Positions 8,983-17,508 of a DNA stretch of 64,000 nucleotides are shown piece after piece. This stretch comes from an uncultured Litoreibacter sp. (GTDB lineage: Bacteria > Pseudomonadota > Alphaproteobacteria > Rhodobacterales > Rhodobacteraceae). The notes under the pieces were generated by a model. It did not search any database. It was not told the DNA's origin and worked only from the letters and a program-made list of their open reading frames with translations. Positions within the stretch are counted from its first letter, which is position 1, and each line of letters starts with the position of its first letter. The stretch is from contig CANNGL010000002.1 of the NCBI GenBank assembly GCA_947504205.1, positions 372,001 through 436,000 on the forward strand, given 5' to 3'. A program made the position numbers and the translations under genes.

Positions 8983-10124
8983 CCGACATCGCGAAAGCAT
9001 ATGTCGGCGCGCAGATTCATGATGGGGAGGGACTGCACGATGGTTACGCTCTCACCCTCACAAGCGATGGATATTTTGGCGTTTCTGTAAATACATCGCT
9101 GCCCGCGAGCTGTGAAATCGAGCGCCTTGATGGTGGCTTGATCACGCCTGGTTTTGTGGATCTTCAAGTCAATGGCGGCGGCGGCGTGATGTTTAACGAC
9201 AGCCAAACCGTCGACACATTGCGTATCATCGCAGAGGCGCATGCCTCTACGGGGACGGCCGCTTTGCTTCCCACGCTGATTACCGACACGCCGGATCGCA
9301 CGGGCGCAGCTATTGATGCCGTAGAGCAAGCTGCGGCGGAGGGCGTTCCGGGGATCGTAGGTATTCACCTCGAAGGCCCGCATCTGTCGGTGGCGCGCAA
9401 GGGGGCGCATGATCCAGCCCTGATCCGTTCGATGCAGGATGAAGACTTGCAGCTATGTCTCAGCGCTGCAGAACGCCTGCCGAATGTCATGGTTACAGTG
9501 GCCCCTGAAAACACTGACATGGCGCAGATCAAAGCTATGGCGCAGGCAGGTATCATCGTCTCCCTGGGTCATACGAACGCTGATTTTGAAACCTGCATGG
9601 CCGCGTTTGATGCGGGCGCGTGCTGCGTCACCCATTTGTTCAACGCAATGAGCCAAATGGGCAATCGCGAGCCTGGGTTGGTTGGTGCCGCTCTTATGCG
9701 TGACGATATACACGCTGGCCTCATCGCTGACGGAGTGCACGTCCATCCGGCAATGATACGGATTGCACTTGCCGCAAAATCGGATCTCAGCAAAATCTTT
9801 CTGGTAACAGACGCTATGGCGACAGCCGGATCTTCAATAGAGAGCTTCACGCTCAATGACCGTGAAGTATTCCGAAAAGAGGGTCGCTTGACTTTGGCTG
9901 ACGGCACGCTCGCGGGGGCCGATCTTGAGTTCTCCAGAGCATTGGAAGTCGTGACAGATGAGGCAGGCATGGATATCTCGGCCGCAGTTAAGGCTGCGAC
10001 CGCCATTCCTGCGGGGTTGTTACGCGAAAGCGATGGGCTCGGCAGGCTCTCCGGGCTATCTCGCACGGCGCTTTATTACGCCGAAGGCCTATCCAATCCG
10101 CGGATACTGAAACCTGTTAGCTGA
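8979..10124 (+). CDS. nagA: N-acetylglucosamine-6-phosphate deacetylase
   Basis: NagA removes acetate from GlcNAc-6-phosphate, producing GlcN-6-phosphate for the neighbouring deaminase. The 381-residue amidohydrolase shows the metal-site glutamate in HLEGPHL, histidines in SLGHT and THLFNAM, the substrate loop IADGVHVHP and the catalytic aspartate in LVTDAM. Length is normal. It is the last gene of the plus-strand block and its 3' end overlaps the convergent kinase gene by eight bases. Confidence 0.95.
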   Translation: MTDIAKAYVGAQIHDGEGLHDGYALTLTSDGYFGVSVNTSLPASCEIERLDGGLITPGFVDLQVNGGGGVMFNDSQTVDTLRIIAEAHASTGTAALLPTLITDTPDRTGAAIDAVEQAAAEGVPGIVGIHLEGPHLSVARKGAHDPALIRSMQDEDLQLCLSAAERLPNVMVTVAPENTDMAQIKAMAQAGIIVSLGHTNADFETCMAAFDAGACCVTHLFNAMSQMGNREPGLVGAALMRDDIHAGLIADGVHVHPAMIRIALAAKSDLSKIFLVTDAMATAGSSIESFTLNDREVFRKEGRLTLADGTLAGADLEFSRALEVVTDEAGMDISAAVKAATAIPAGLLRESDGLGRLSGLSRTALYYAEGLSNPRILKPVS

Positions 10125-11112
10125 GCAATCCGGCCTCTGAAAACAGGGCCTTCAGATCAGCCTCGGGTCGCGCGCCGATATGACTAATTACCTCTGAAGC
10201 GCCGACACAGCCCATACGGCCACAGGTTTCCAAGTCGTACCCGTTGGTCAATCCCCACAGGAACGCACCGGCAAAGAGATCTCCGGCCCCAGTTGCATCC
10301 ACGATCTGTACGGGCATTGCCGGCGCATGCCAGCGATGACCGTCTGACAGGATGTGGGCGCCATGCTCGCTGTCAGTGCAGGCTACAATATCGACTTCCT
10401 TTGCTGCTTGCGCCAAAGCCGCATCAAAATCGTCTGTTTCATACATCGAAAGCATTTCAGCGCGATTACAGAATAGAAGGTCTACATGGTCCTGTATCAA
10501 CGCGCGGAAAGCGGCCCTGTGCCGATCAACACAAAACGGATCGGACAAGGTCAGAGAAACACGCCCGCCAGCGCCCTTGCAGGCTGCGATAGCCTTGTCA
10601 AAGGCTGCAACAGATTGCGGGCCATCAAAGCGATAGCCTTCGAGGTAAATCCACTCCGCCTCAGCCACTTGTTCATCGAATATGTCCTCAGGACCGAGAA
10701 ATTCTGTGACCCCCAGATAGGTATTCATCGAGCGCTCACCATCAGGCGTAACAAGGACGATGCATCGCCCGGTCTCCGCCTCATGGCTCTTTGGGGCCAA
10801 GGGCGTTTCGTAAACTGCGCCTTGCGCCCGCAAATCGTGCGAAAAGATCGCGCCAAGCTGGTCGTCTTTCACCTTGCCCACATAAGCCGTTTGCCCACCA
10901 AGATGCGCAATACCGGCGATGGTGTTTGCCGCTGAACCACCCGAAATCTCCTTGGCAGGCCCGATCCGGTCATAGAGCTCGACGCCGCGGTCTCGGTCGG
11001 TCAGTTGCATGATCCCTTTAGTGACGCCATTTGCTTCCAGAAACTCTTCGGGACATTCCCAAAGAACATCGACCATCGCGTTGCCGATACCCACGACTTG
11101 AAACTTCTTCAT
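10117..11112 (-). CDS. PfkB-family carbohydrate/adenosine kinase
   Basis: A 331-residue ribokinase-fold kinase. The N-terminal signature appears as GGSAANTIAGIAHLGG, and the catalytic PfkB motif DATGAGDLFAGAFLWGL near residue 280 contains the base aspartate. Close relatives in Rhodobacterales are annotated as adenosine kinase, and the ISGGSAANT loop fits nucleoside kinases. However, sugar specificity cannot be excluded. Its start overlaps the nth stop (ATGA), so it is co-transcribed with a repair gene rather than with the amino-sugar genes it faces. Confidence 0.85.
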   Translation of the reverse strand: MKKFQVVGIGNAMVDVLWECPEEFLEANGVTKGIMQLTDRDRGVELYDRIGPAKEISGGSAANTIAGIAHLGGQTAYVGKVKDDQLGAIFSHDLRAQGAVYETPLAPKSHEAETGRCIVLVTPDGERSMNTYLGVTEFLGPEDIFDEQVAEAEWIYLEGYRFDGPQSVAAFDKAIAACKGAGGRVSLTLSDPFCVDRHRAAFRALIQDHVDLLFCNRAEMLSMYETDDFDAALAQAAKEVDIVACTDSEHGAHILSDGHRWHAPAMPVQIVDATGAGDLFAGAFLWGLTNGYDLETCGRMGCVGASEVISHIGARPEADLKALFSEAGLLS

Positions 11113-11753
11113 TCGGTTTTGTCCTCAAAAGGGCAGAGATCCCGGATCAGGCATGCTCCGCATTTTGGTTTTCTTGCGACACAGATATAGCGCCCATGTA
11201 AAATGAGCCAGTGATGCGCGTGCTGTTGAAACTCAACGGGAATGTTGTCTTCGATCGCGCGCTCGACCTGATCGACATCTTTGCCTGGCGCAATACCGGT
11301 TCGATTGCCCACGCGAAAGATGTGCGTATCGACGGCCTGCGCCGGATGGCTCCACCACATGTTCAGGACAACATTTGCGGTCTTTCGTCCAACACCAGGC
11401 AAAGACTGCAACGCAGCGCGCGACGAGGGTACGACGCCGCCATAGTCGTCGACCAGAATGCGGCTGAGCTTGATGACGTTTTTGGCCTTGTTACGATACA
11501 ACCCAATGGTCTTGATATGCTCGATGAGCTTTTCTTCGCCCAGTTCGAGCATCTTTTCAGGTGTATCGGCGATCTTGAACAACTCGGCCGTTGCCTTGTT
11601 CACACCCGCATCCGTCGATTGCGCAGAAAGCGCCACGGCGACCACCAAAGTATAAACATTTACATGGTTCAACTCGCCCTTGGGCTCAGCTTCGCTGTCG
11701 CGAAATCGGGTGAAAATCTCATGGATTGCTTGGTAACTTAATTGCTTGGCCAT
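11109..11753 (-). CDS. nth: Endonuclease III (DNA glycosylase/AP lyase)
   Basis: Base-excision-repair enzyme that removes oxidised pyrimidines and nicks AP sites. The 214-residue protein has the helix-hairpin-helix LPGVGRKTANVV with catalytic lysine K124, the catalytic aspartate D142 in VDTHIFRV, and a C-terminal 4Fe-4S cluster loop with spacing C-x6-C-x2-C-x5-C. Length and motifs are canonical. It is the first gene of a two-gene transcript with the PfkB kinase. Confidence 0.96.
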   Translation of the reverse strand: MAKQLSYQAIHEIFTRFRDSEAEPKGELNHVNVYTLVVAVALSAQSTDAGVNKATAELFKIADTPEKMLELGEEKLIEHIKTIGLYRNKAKNVIKLSRILVDDYGGVVPSSRAALQSLPGVGRKTANVVLNMWWSHPAQAVDTHIFRVGNRTGIAPGKDVDQVERAIEDNIPVEFQQHAHHWLILHGRYICVARKPKCGACLIRDLCPFEDKTE

Positions 11754-11888
11754 AACGGGCGTATGCCAAGCCAGACGATATGGGGCAAGCCATCAGGAGA
11801 CCCCAGCCGGAAAAAACTGCATACGCACACCAGCGGTTAACCGATGTTTCGTTAGATCATCGCAATGATTCCCAGTTGAGTACTTGCC

Positions 11889-12545
11889 GTGTCCTTTGCC
11901 AATCTCGATCGCTCTGCCATAAATCGTTGGGCTGAAACCTCCGTATCTTGCGAACGTTACCTGCCTGCCATGATGGCTGGGACGATGATCGAAACAGAGC
12001 ATGATGCAACACCGGTCGACTGGTTGCGCCCCGGTGATCTGGTGCGAACAAAAGACCACGGCCTGCAACCGCTGGCCTCGATAGGCCCGGCGCCGTTGCG
12101 CGATAAGCGACATCGTTATATCCGCATCGGAACCAACGCTTTGGCTGCCGGTGAGCCTGCGACCGAACTGGTGACATCGCTTGATCAGGAAATTTGCCTC
12201 AACCACCCCATGCTGGAGCTTTTGGTTGACCAGCCGGAGGCATTGGCAAGCGCGGCTCAGCTCAACCACTGGCCCGAAATCGCACTCGAAGTTATCGAAG
12301 ACATGCAATTTTACACACTTGCACTTGAACAGGTTGAATTGATCTCGGCCAACGGTGTTTGGGTCACGTGCGCCGCACAACAAGACCTCGCGCCAGAGAA
12401 CTTGAAACTTCGCTCAGGACAGCAAGCGCCTCGTCCCTGCCTCACTGATGCGGAAATACTAATGCTCGAACCGACTCCAACGGTTATCGCCGGAATGCCC
12501 GCAGAGCAATTCGACTTAAAAACCGCAGCTTCCGGGTCGCCCTAG
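11889..12545 (+). CDS. Hint-domain protein lacking the nucleophilic cysteine
   Basis: A 218-residue protein with a Hint (hedgehog/intein) core at about residues 25-165. The entry motif reads AMMAGTMIET where active Hint domains have C-x-x-AGT, then the conserved block PVDWLRPGDLVRTKDHG and a later NHPMLEL segment. The start is GTG; no strong Shine-Dalgarno is visible, and an internal ATG near 11967 is possible but would remove the domain edge. Hint proteins are frequent in roseobacters, often attached to RTX-like exported proteins; here the domain stands nearly alone. Without the Cys it should not self-splice. Function unknown. Confidence 0.75.
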   Translation: MSFANLDRSAINRWAETSVSCERYLPAMMAGTMIETEHDATPVDWLRPGDLVRTKDHGLQPLASIGPAPLRDKRHRYIRIGTNALAAGEPATELVTSLDQEICLNHPMLELLVDQPEALASAAQLNHWPEIALEVIEDMQFYTLALEQVELISANGVWVTCAAQQDLAPENLKLRSGQQAPRPCLTDAEILMLEPTPTVIAGMPAEQFDLKTAASGSP

Positions 12546-12592
12546 CGTGTCGGTTGCCATATTTTAGCATGAGCACACCAACGAGGTGATCC

Positions 12593-13444
12593 ATGTTGAA
12601 CAATACAGAAGCAAGCTACCACTACGGCGTTATCAAACGTGCGATTGAACTGATCGACCAAAGCGGCCCTGAGCTATCGCTCGATGATCTGGCCCAGAAT
12701 ATGCAGATGAGCCCCGCGCATTTCCAACGCATTTTCAGCAAGTGGGCCGGTGTCTCCCCAAAGCGACTGCAGCAATATCTGGCGCTGGGCCATGCCAAGG
12801 TCTTGCTTGAGAACAAGTTTACGACGCTTGAAACAGCAGATTCTGTCGGATTATCCGGGTCTGGCCGACTGCACGATCTCTTCTTGCGCTGGGAATCCAT
12901 GAGCCCCGGCGAATTTGCCCGCAAAGGCGAGGGCCTGACGATCTATTGGGGATGGTTTGAAAGCCCCTTTGGTCCCGCACTTGTGATGGGAACCGACAAA
13001 GGGATTTGCGGCATCGGTTTTGCCGTGGAAACGGGCGAGGAAGACGCCATGGACGATCTTGTCTCTCGCTGGCCAAAGGCTCGCTATGTCGAGGATCCGA
13101 TGATGTTGCGACCTTGGGTTGAAGCAGCATTTGGACAGACAACCCTCGGATCGGATAAGGCGCCGCTCTATCTGATGGGTGCACCCTTCCAGATCAAAGT
13201 GTGGGAGGCTCTTCTTCGCGTACCCTCCGGTCAGGTCACAACATATTCTGAACTGGCGCAGTCGGTAGATCATCCAACCGCCATGCGAGCCGTCGGTACC
13301 GCTGTGGGCCGCAACCCGATCAGCTGGTTGATCCCCTGCCACCGCGCTTTGCGCAAATCAGGCGGGCTTGGGGGCTACCATTGGGGTCTTCCGGTGAAAC
13401 GCGCCATGCTGGCTTTTGAGACGGCACAGGCGGATCTTGGCTAG
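12593..13444 (+). CDS. AraC-type DNA-binding domain fused to O6-methylguanine-DNA methyltransferase (Ada-like)
   Basis: A 283-residue fusion. Residues 10-110 form an AraC helix-turn-helix pair (SLDDLAQNMQMSPAHFQRIFSKWAGVSP), residues 115-280 form the alkyltransferase with the methyl-acceptor cysteine C249 in IPCHR. The N-terminal zinc-binding Ada domain that senses methyl phosphotriesters is missing, so this is the shorter Ada form widespread in alphaproteobacteria. It repairs O6-alkylguanine and may activate repair genes, although the sensing mechanism would differ from E. coli Ada. GAGGTG lies just before the ATG. Confidence 0.92.
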   Translation: MLNNTEASYHYGVIKRAIELIDQSGPELSLDDLAQNMQMSPAHFQRIFSKWAGVSPKRLQQYLALGHAKVLLENKFTTLETADSVGLSGSGRLHDLFLRWESMSPGEFARKGEGLTIYWGWFESPFGPALVMGTDKGICGIGFAVETGEEDAMDDLVSRWPKARYVEDPMMLRPWVEAAFGQTTLGSDKAPLYLMGAPFQIKVWEALLRVPSGQVTTYSELAQSVDHPTAMRAVGTAVGRNPISWLIPCHRALRKSGGLGGYHWGLPVKRAMLAFETAQADLG

Positions 13445-13554
13445 AGCCATGGCGCAAGGGCGTCACGATTCCCCTTAACAAAACAACATGTTTGCCGTAT
13501 GCCTATGTACATAACGCGCGGGATAACCCGCCATAACAACCCGAGGCAGTAATC

Positions 13555-14205
13555 ATGTTTATCAAGAAAATCGCCGCTGTAAGTGCGGCTTGTTTGGCGC
13601 TTGGCGCATGTAGCGACGGTGGCTTTAACACCGCATCCATGAACAAAACCCAAAAAGGGGCGCTCATCGGCGCTGGCGTTGGCGGTTTTCTGGGTGCCAC
13701 GCGCGATGACAACAAAACCGACAAAGCGATCGTTGGCGCGGGCCTTGGGGCTGCTGTCGGAGGGTTGATCGGCAACCATCTGGACAAGCAGGCCGCAGAT
13801 TTGCGCCGGGACATTCCGAATGAAGATGTCCTGATCGAAAACACAGGCACTGAACTGAAGGTAACGATGCCTCAGGGCTTGCTTTTTGATGTTGATAGCG
13901 CGGCTTTGCGACCCACTTTGGTTGCTGACTTGCGCTCGGTCGCTAACAACTTGCAGCAATATCCCGATAGCCTTGTGAGTGTTGTTGGTCATACCGACGA
14001 CACCGGCAGCGAAAGCCATAACTTCGATTTGTCCGAACGGCGCGCCCGGTCCGTCTCGTCCGTACTGGAGAACTCTGGTGTTCCCTTCGAACGTCTACAG
14101 TCTTACGGACAAGGGGAAACACGCCCCGTTGCATCTAACGACAGCGAAAGCGGACGCGCGCAGAACCGTCGGGTTGAAATTATTATTCGCCCAAACGCGG
14201 CGTAG
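13555..14205 (+). CDS. OmpA-family outer-membrane lipoprotein with glycine zipper
   Basis: A 216-residue lipoprotein similar in layout to YiaD. The lipoprotein signal peptide ends in the lipobox LALGAC (Cys20 lipidated). Two glycine-zipper stretches follow (GALIGAGVGGFLGA and GAGLGAAVGGLIG), then the OmpA peptidoglycan-binding domain with VVGHTDDTGS and LSERRARSV, which carry the diaminopimelate-contacting Asp and Arg. It likely tethers the outer membrane to peptidoglycan. A strong terminator follows its stop. Confidence 0.93.
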   Translation: MFIKKIAAVSAACLALGACSDGGFNTASMNKTQKGALIGAGVGGFLGATRDDNKTDKAIVGAGLGAAVGGLIGNHLDKQAADLRRDIPNEDVLIENTGTELKVTMPQGLLFDVDSAALRPTLVADLRSVANNLQQYPDSLVSVVGHTDDTGSESHNFDLSERRARSVSSVLENSGVPFERLQSYGQGETRPVASNDSESGRAQNRRVEIIIRPNAA

Positions 14206-14224
14206 TTGTACTTAAATAGCTTCG

Positions 14225-14254
14225 AACGGCTCGCCATCCGGCGGGCCGTTTTTT
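14225..14254 (+). terminator. Rho-independent terminator after the OmpA lipoprotein
   Basis: Positions 14225-14235 pair with 14240-14250 (eleven pairs including one T-G) around the loop ATCC, followed by six T. This is a textbook intrinsic terminator placed 20 bases after the stop codon. Confidence 0.9.
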
Positions 14255-14272
14255 GTTGCCGCGATCCGTGAC

Positions 14273-14291
14273 TGGTCATATGATTTGACCA
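14273..14291 (+). promoter_or_regulatory. Candidate operator of the FadR-type regulator
   Basis: TGGTCA (14273-14278) and TGACCA (14286-14291) form an inverted repeat 15 bases before the regulator start. TGGT...ACCA symmetry is typical of FadR-subfamily sites, although the spacing here is wider than the classic one. Probably autoregulatory. Confidence 0.45.
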
Positions 14292-14305
14292 ATTCGGAGC
14301 CTTAG

Positions 14306-15073
14306 ATGCCATTCGAAAAAATCAAAGCTGACAAGCTGTCATCTGCGGTCGTTCGTCAGATAGAGCTGTTGATCCTGCGCGGCATTTTGCGGCCGGGAGA
14401 ACGCTTGCCATCAGAGCGTGAATTGGCGGAGCGTCTGGGGGTCTCACGCCCATCCCTGCGAGATGCGATTGCAACCTTACAGGATCGGGGGTTGTTGGCC
14501 ACAAAGGCCGGGTCGGGGATATTCATCTCAGAAGCACTCGGCAGTGCATTCCCAGAGGCGCTCGTTGACCTTTTTGCACGGCACGATGAGGCAGTGTTCG
14601 ACTACATTGCCTTTCGGCGCGATATGGAGGGGCTTGCTGCTGATCGTGCCACGCGGCTTGGATCAGACACCGATTTGCAGGTGATCGCGGCAGTTCTCGC
14701 AAAAATGGAGGCCGCACATCAGAAGCGGAACCCTGCGGAAGAGGCTCAGCTTGATGCAGAGTTTCATCTCGCGATTATCGAGGCCAGCCACAACGTGGTC
14801 ATGCTGCATATGATGCGCGCGATGTTCCGGATGCTGCGTGAGGGCGTGTTTTACAATCGTCAGATCATGTTCAAACAGCGTACAACGCGCGATGATTTGT
14901 TGGAGCAGCATCGTGCGATCAATGAAGCGATCCAAGAACGCGACGGTCAAAAAGCCCGAGCGGCCGTGGAAGAGCATCTGAGCTATGTCGAGACTTCATT
15001 GTCAGACAAACAAAAGGCAGATCGCAATGAACGGATTGCGCAGCAGCGATTGGCGTATGAATCCAGTTCTTAA
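14306..15073 (+). CDS. FadR-type GntR transcriptional regulator
   Basis: A 255-residue regulator with the winged helix PSERELAERLGVSRPSLRDAIATLQDRG near residues 35-65 and an all-helical FCD sensor domain. The D-x-x-FH motif (LDAEFHLAIIEASHN) and the later HRAINEAI and EHL histidines are the metal/ligand-binding set of the FCD group. This group includes PdhR, LldR and acid-sugar regulators such as ExuR/UxuR-type proteins. The convergent neighbours (enolase-superfamily enzyme and alcohol dehydrogenase) are plausible targets, but no matching site was seen in front of them. Confidence 0.9.
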   Translation: MPFEKIKADKLSSAVVRQIELLILRGILRPGERLPSERELAERLGVSRPSLRDAIATLQDRGLLATKAGSGIFISEALGSAFPEALVDLFARHDEAVFDYIAFRRDMEGLAADRATRLGSDTDLQVIAAVLAKMEAAHQKRNPAEEAQLDAEFHLAIIEASHNVVMLHMMRAMFRMLREGVFYNRQIMFKQRTTRDDLLEQHRAINEAIQERDGQKARAAVEEHLSYVETSLSDKQKADRNERIAQQRLAYESSS

Positions 15074-15078
15074 AGGTG

Positions 15079-16308
15079 TCAGCTTTTGGGAGGAGCACCG
15101 CCCAAGAAACTGTTCTGGTTTACATAATCACACGGCTCTTCCTGCATCTGTAGGTGCAGGCCATCTCCATCAAACGGGTTCGCAGCCGCCAAGACCTCAT
15201 TCAATTCGATGCCCAGACCGGGTGCTTCAGGCGGTGTAATGAAGCCATCCTCCACCGAGATCGCATTCTCGATCAAATCGCGATGGAATTCAGTTTCAAT
15301 GGTCTCCGCCAGCAAGAGGTTCGGAATTGAGGCGCATAGATGTATGTTGGCGGCCCATTCCACTGGCCCGGCATAGAGATGCGGCGCCATTTGAGCGTTG
15401 AACACTTCCGCGATCGCCGCAAGTTTTTTCATCTCCCAGATGCCACCTGCCCGCCCCAGGGCTGGCTGCAGGATGGACGCCCCACCAGTGCGCAGTACAG
15501 TTGCAAATTCGGCCTTTGTGGTCATGCGCTCGCCCGTGGCAACTGGAATGCGCACAGCTTCGGCCACCCGTGCAAACTCGAGCAGGTTATCAGGCGGAAT
15601 AGGCTCCTCGAACCACAGCGGCGCATAGGGTTCCAGCGCTTGTCCCAAACGGATGGCTCCGGCGGTATTGAACTGGCCGTGCGTGCCAAAGAGCAGGTCA
15701 GCCCTGTCTCCGACTGCCTCTCTAATAGCTTTGCAGAAGGCGACCGATAAGGAGATGTCGCCCATCGCGGGATGATGGCCCCCGCGAATTGTATAAGGTC
15801 CAGCAGGGTCAAACTTTACGGCTGTGTACCCGCGCCCCACGGCATCCAGCGCAGATTCTGCGGCCAGATCGGGCGAGGTCCAGAACTCCATCATGTCGTG
15901 GTGGGGAAGCGGATACAGGTAGGTGTAGGCCCTCACACGCTCATTCATCTTGCCACCGAGCAGTGCCCAAACCGGACGTTCGCGCATCTTGCCCAGAATA
16001 TCCCAACACGCGATCTCCAAGCCCGAAAATGCGCCCATCACTGTCAGATCGGGGCGCTGAGTGAAGCCGGATGAGTACGCCCGGCGGAACATCAACTCGA
16101 TGTTCTCCGGGCTCTCGCCTTGCATATGCCGCTCGAACACATCTGTGATTACGGCTTTCATCGCGTCTGGTCCGACGGAAGAAGCGTAGCATTCACCGAT
16201 CCCGGATATACCGTTATCCGTCGTCACTTTGACAAAGATCCAGTAACGCCCCCCCCAGCCCGGTGCGGGAGGTGCGGTTACGATGATTTCGAGGTCTTTG
16301 AGTTTCAT
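15079..16308 (-). CDS. Enolase-superfamily acid-sugar dehydratase-like protein
   Basis: A 409-residue mandelate racemase/muconate lactonizing enzyme family protein. The N-terminal capping domain is followed by the barrel with AVKFDP, EEPIPPDN, ATGER and APHLYAGPV, which give the second-strand Lys/Asp, the Glu metal ligands and the barrel histidine. The third-strand motif is GTHGQF where galactonate and mannonate dehydratases have D-x-H, a variant that I believe is shared by a subgroup and so is not a local loss. Its start overlaps the alcohol-dehydrogenase stop (ATGA). A sugar-acid dehydratase or epimerase role is likely; substrate unknown. Confidence 0.85.
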   Translation of the reverse strand: MKLKDLEIIVTAPPAPGWGGRYWIFVKVTTDNGISGIGECYASSVGPDAMKAVITDVFERHMQGESPENIELMFRRAYSSGFTQRPDLTVMGAFSGLEIACWDILGKMRERPVWALLGGKMNERVRAYTYLYPLPHHDMMEFWTSPDLAAESALDAVGRGYTAVKFDPAGPYTIRGGHHPAMGDISLSVAFCKAIREAVGDRADLLFGTHGQFNTAGAIRLGQALEPYAPLWFEEPIPPDNLLEFARVAEAVRIPVATGERMTTKAEFATVLRTGGASILQPALGRAGGIWEMKKLAAIAEVFNAQMAPHLYAGPVEWAANIHLCASIPNLLLAETIETEFHRDLIENAISVEDGFITPPEAPGLGIELNEVLAAANPFDGDGLHLQMQEEPCDYVNQNSFLGGAPPKS

Positions 16309-17393
16309 TTGAACATAATCACATTGCGCCGCGCCGCGCCGGACCGCGTGTCGGCGATTGCTTCGTTGATCTGATCAAGCGACCAGCGGCCCGAAATCAA
16401 CTCATCAAGTTTCAGGCGACCCTGTTCATAGAGATCGACCATCCAGGGGATGTCTCGCTTCAATACGACATCCCCCATTTTGGTGCCTTTCATACCCTGC
16501 GCCAACGCCCCGAAGATCACGGGTTCGTAAGTTGCGGTCTGACCCGAATGCGGCATGCCTACGATGTACATGTCTCCACCTGCGCCCATCAGGCGCGGAG
16601 CGCTTTCGAAGGCTGGGATCGCGCCTACGGTGACCAGCACCTTGTCGGCCATTCGACCTCCGGTGATCCGGGCGACTTCTTTCCATGGCTTTGGATCTGA
16701 TGCCAGAATGCCATCGGTGGCGCCAAACTCCTTGGCGACCGCCAACTTCTCGTCAACCATGTCCACAGCGACGATCCGCGCGGCACCGGCAATTGCAGCG
16801 CCTTGGATCGCGTTGAGGCCGACACCCCCAGCGCCGATTACAACCACGTTTTGTCCCGGACGAACATTTGCGGTGTTCACGGCGGCGCCGACACCCGTGA
16901 TAACGCCGCAAGACAAAAGGGAGGCTGCATCCATGGGCACAGTGTCTGGAATCTTCACGATTTGGCTTTGATCAACGACCGCGCGTTCGGCGAATGCGCC
17001 ACAGGCCATACCATGCTCCAACACCGATCCATCTGGCATCGACAGCGGACCCGCATTGCGATCATAGGCTGTGCCACATTGGGTGGGCGTGCCGGTTGCA
17101 CAAGACTGGCAGGTTCCACACGCACGGATCAGCGTAACAAGGACGGCATCGCCTTTTTCATAGCCTTCAACACCCGCTCCGACAGCCACGATACGGCCTG
17201 CCGCCTCATGGCCATAAACTGCGGGGAGCGCTCCCCCCCAGCCCCCGTCGAGATAGCTGATATCTGAAAAACAGATCGCACAAGCGTCGAGCTCAACCTC
17301 CACCTCACCGGCGATTGGTGCGCGAAGTTCCACCTCTTCTATCGATAGCGGTTTTCCGAATTCGTGGCAGACAGCGGCTTTGACTTTGGCCAT
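16305..17393 (-). CDS. Zinc-dependent alcohol dehydrogenase (MDR family)
   Basis: A 362-residue medium-chain dehydrogenase. The catalytic zinc site is CAICFSD plus GHEAAG, the structural zinc site is the four-cysteine lobe (ACGTCQSCATGTPTQC), and the NAD-binding loop reads VIGAGGVGLNA. I selected the ATG at 17393 because MAKVKAAVC is the normal N-terminus; the frame to 17441 adds an atypical leader. It is coupled to the enolase-superfamily gene, so the two probably act in one sugar-acid or polyol pathway. Confidence 0.9.
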   Translation of the reverse strand: MAKVKAAVCHEFGKPLSIEEVELRAPIAGEVEVELDACAICFSDISYLDGGWGGALPAVYGHEAAGRIVAVGAGVEGYEKGDAVLVTLIRACGTCQSCATGTPTQCGTAYDRNAGPLSMPDGSVLEHGMACGAFAERAVVDQSQIVKIPDTVPMDAASLLSCGVITGVGAAVNTANVRPGQNVVVIGAGGVGLNAIQGAAIAGAARIVAVDMVDEKLAVAKEFGATDGILASDPKPWKEVARITGGRMADKVLVTVGAIPAFESAPRLMGAGGDMYIVGMPHSGQTATYEPVIFGALAQGMKGTKMGDVVLKRDIPWMVDLYEQGRLKLDELISGRWSLDQINEAIADTRSGAARRNVIMFK

Positions 17394-17508
17394 GGTAATT
17401 CTTTCGAGTGGTGCCCTTGTATCGGCGCAGCTTTTCCGCACAAATCACCGGACGCAATAGAAAATGCGGCATGCTTGTCGTTTTCATCATTCATGAGCGG
17501 AGTTTCCC

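Noticed and set aside
15079-16308. Loss of a metal ligand in the enolase-superfamily enzyme (GTHGQ instead of D-x-H)
   Set aside because: I recall the same motif throughout a subgroup of the family, so it is a subgroup feature rather than a local defect.
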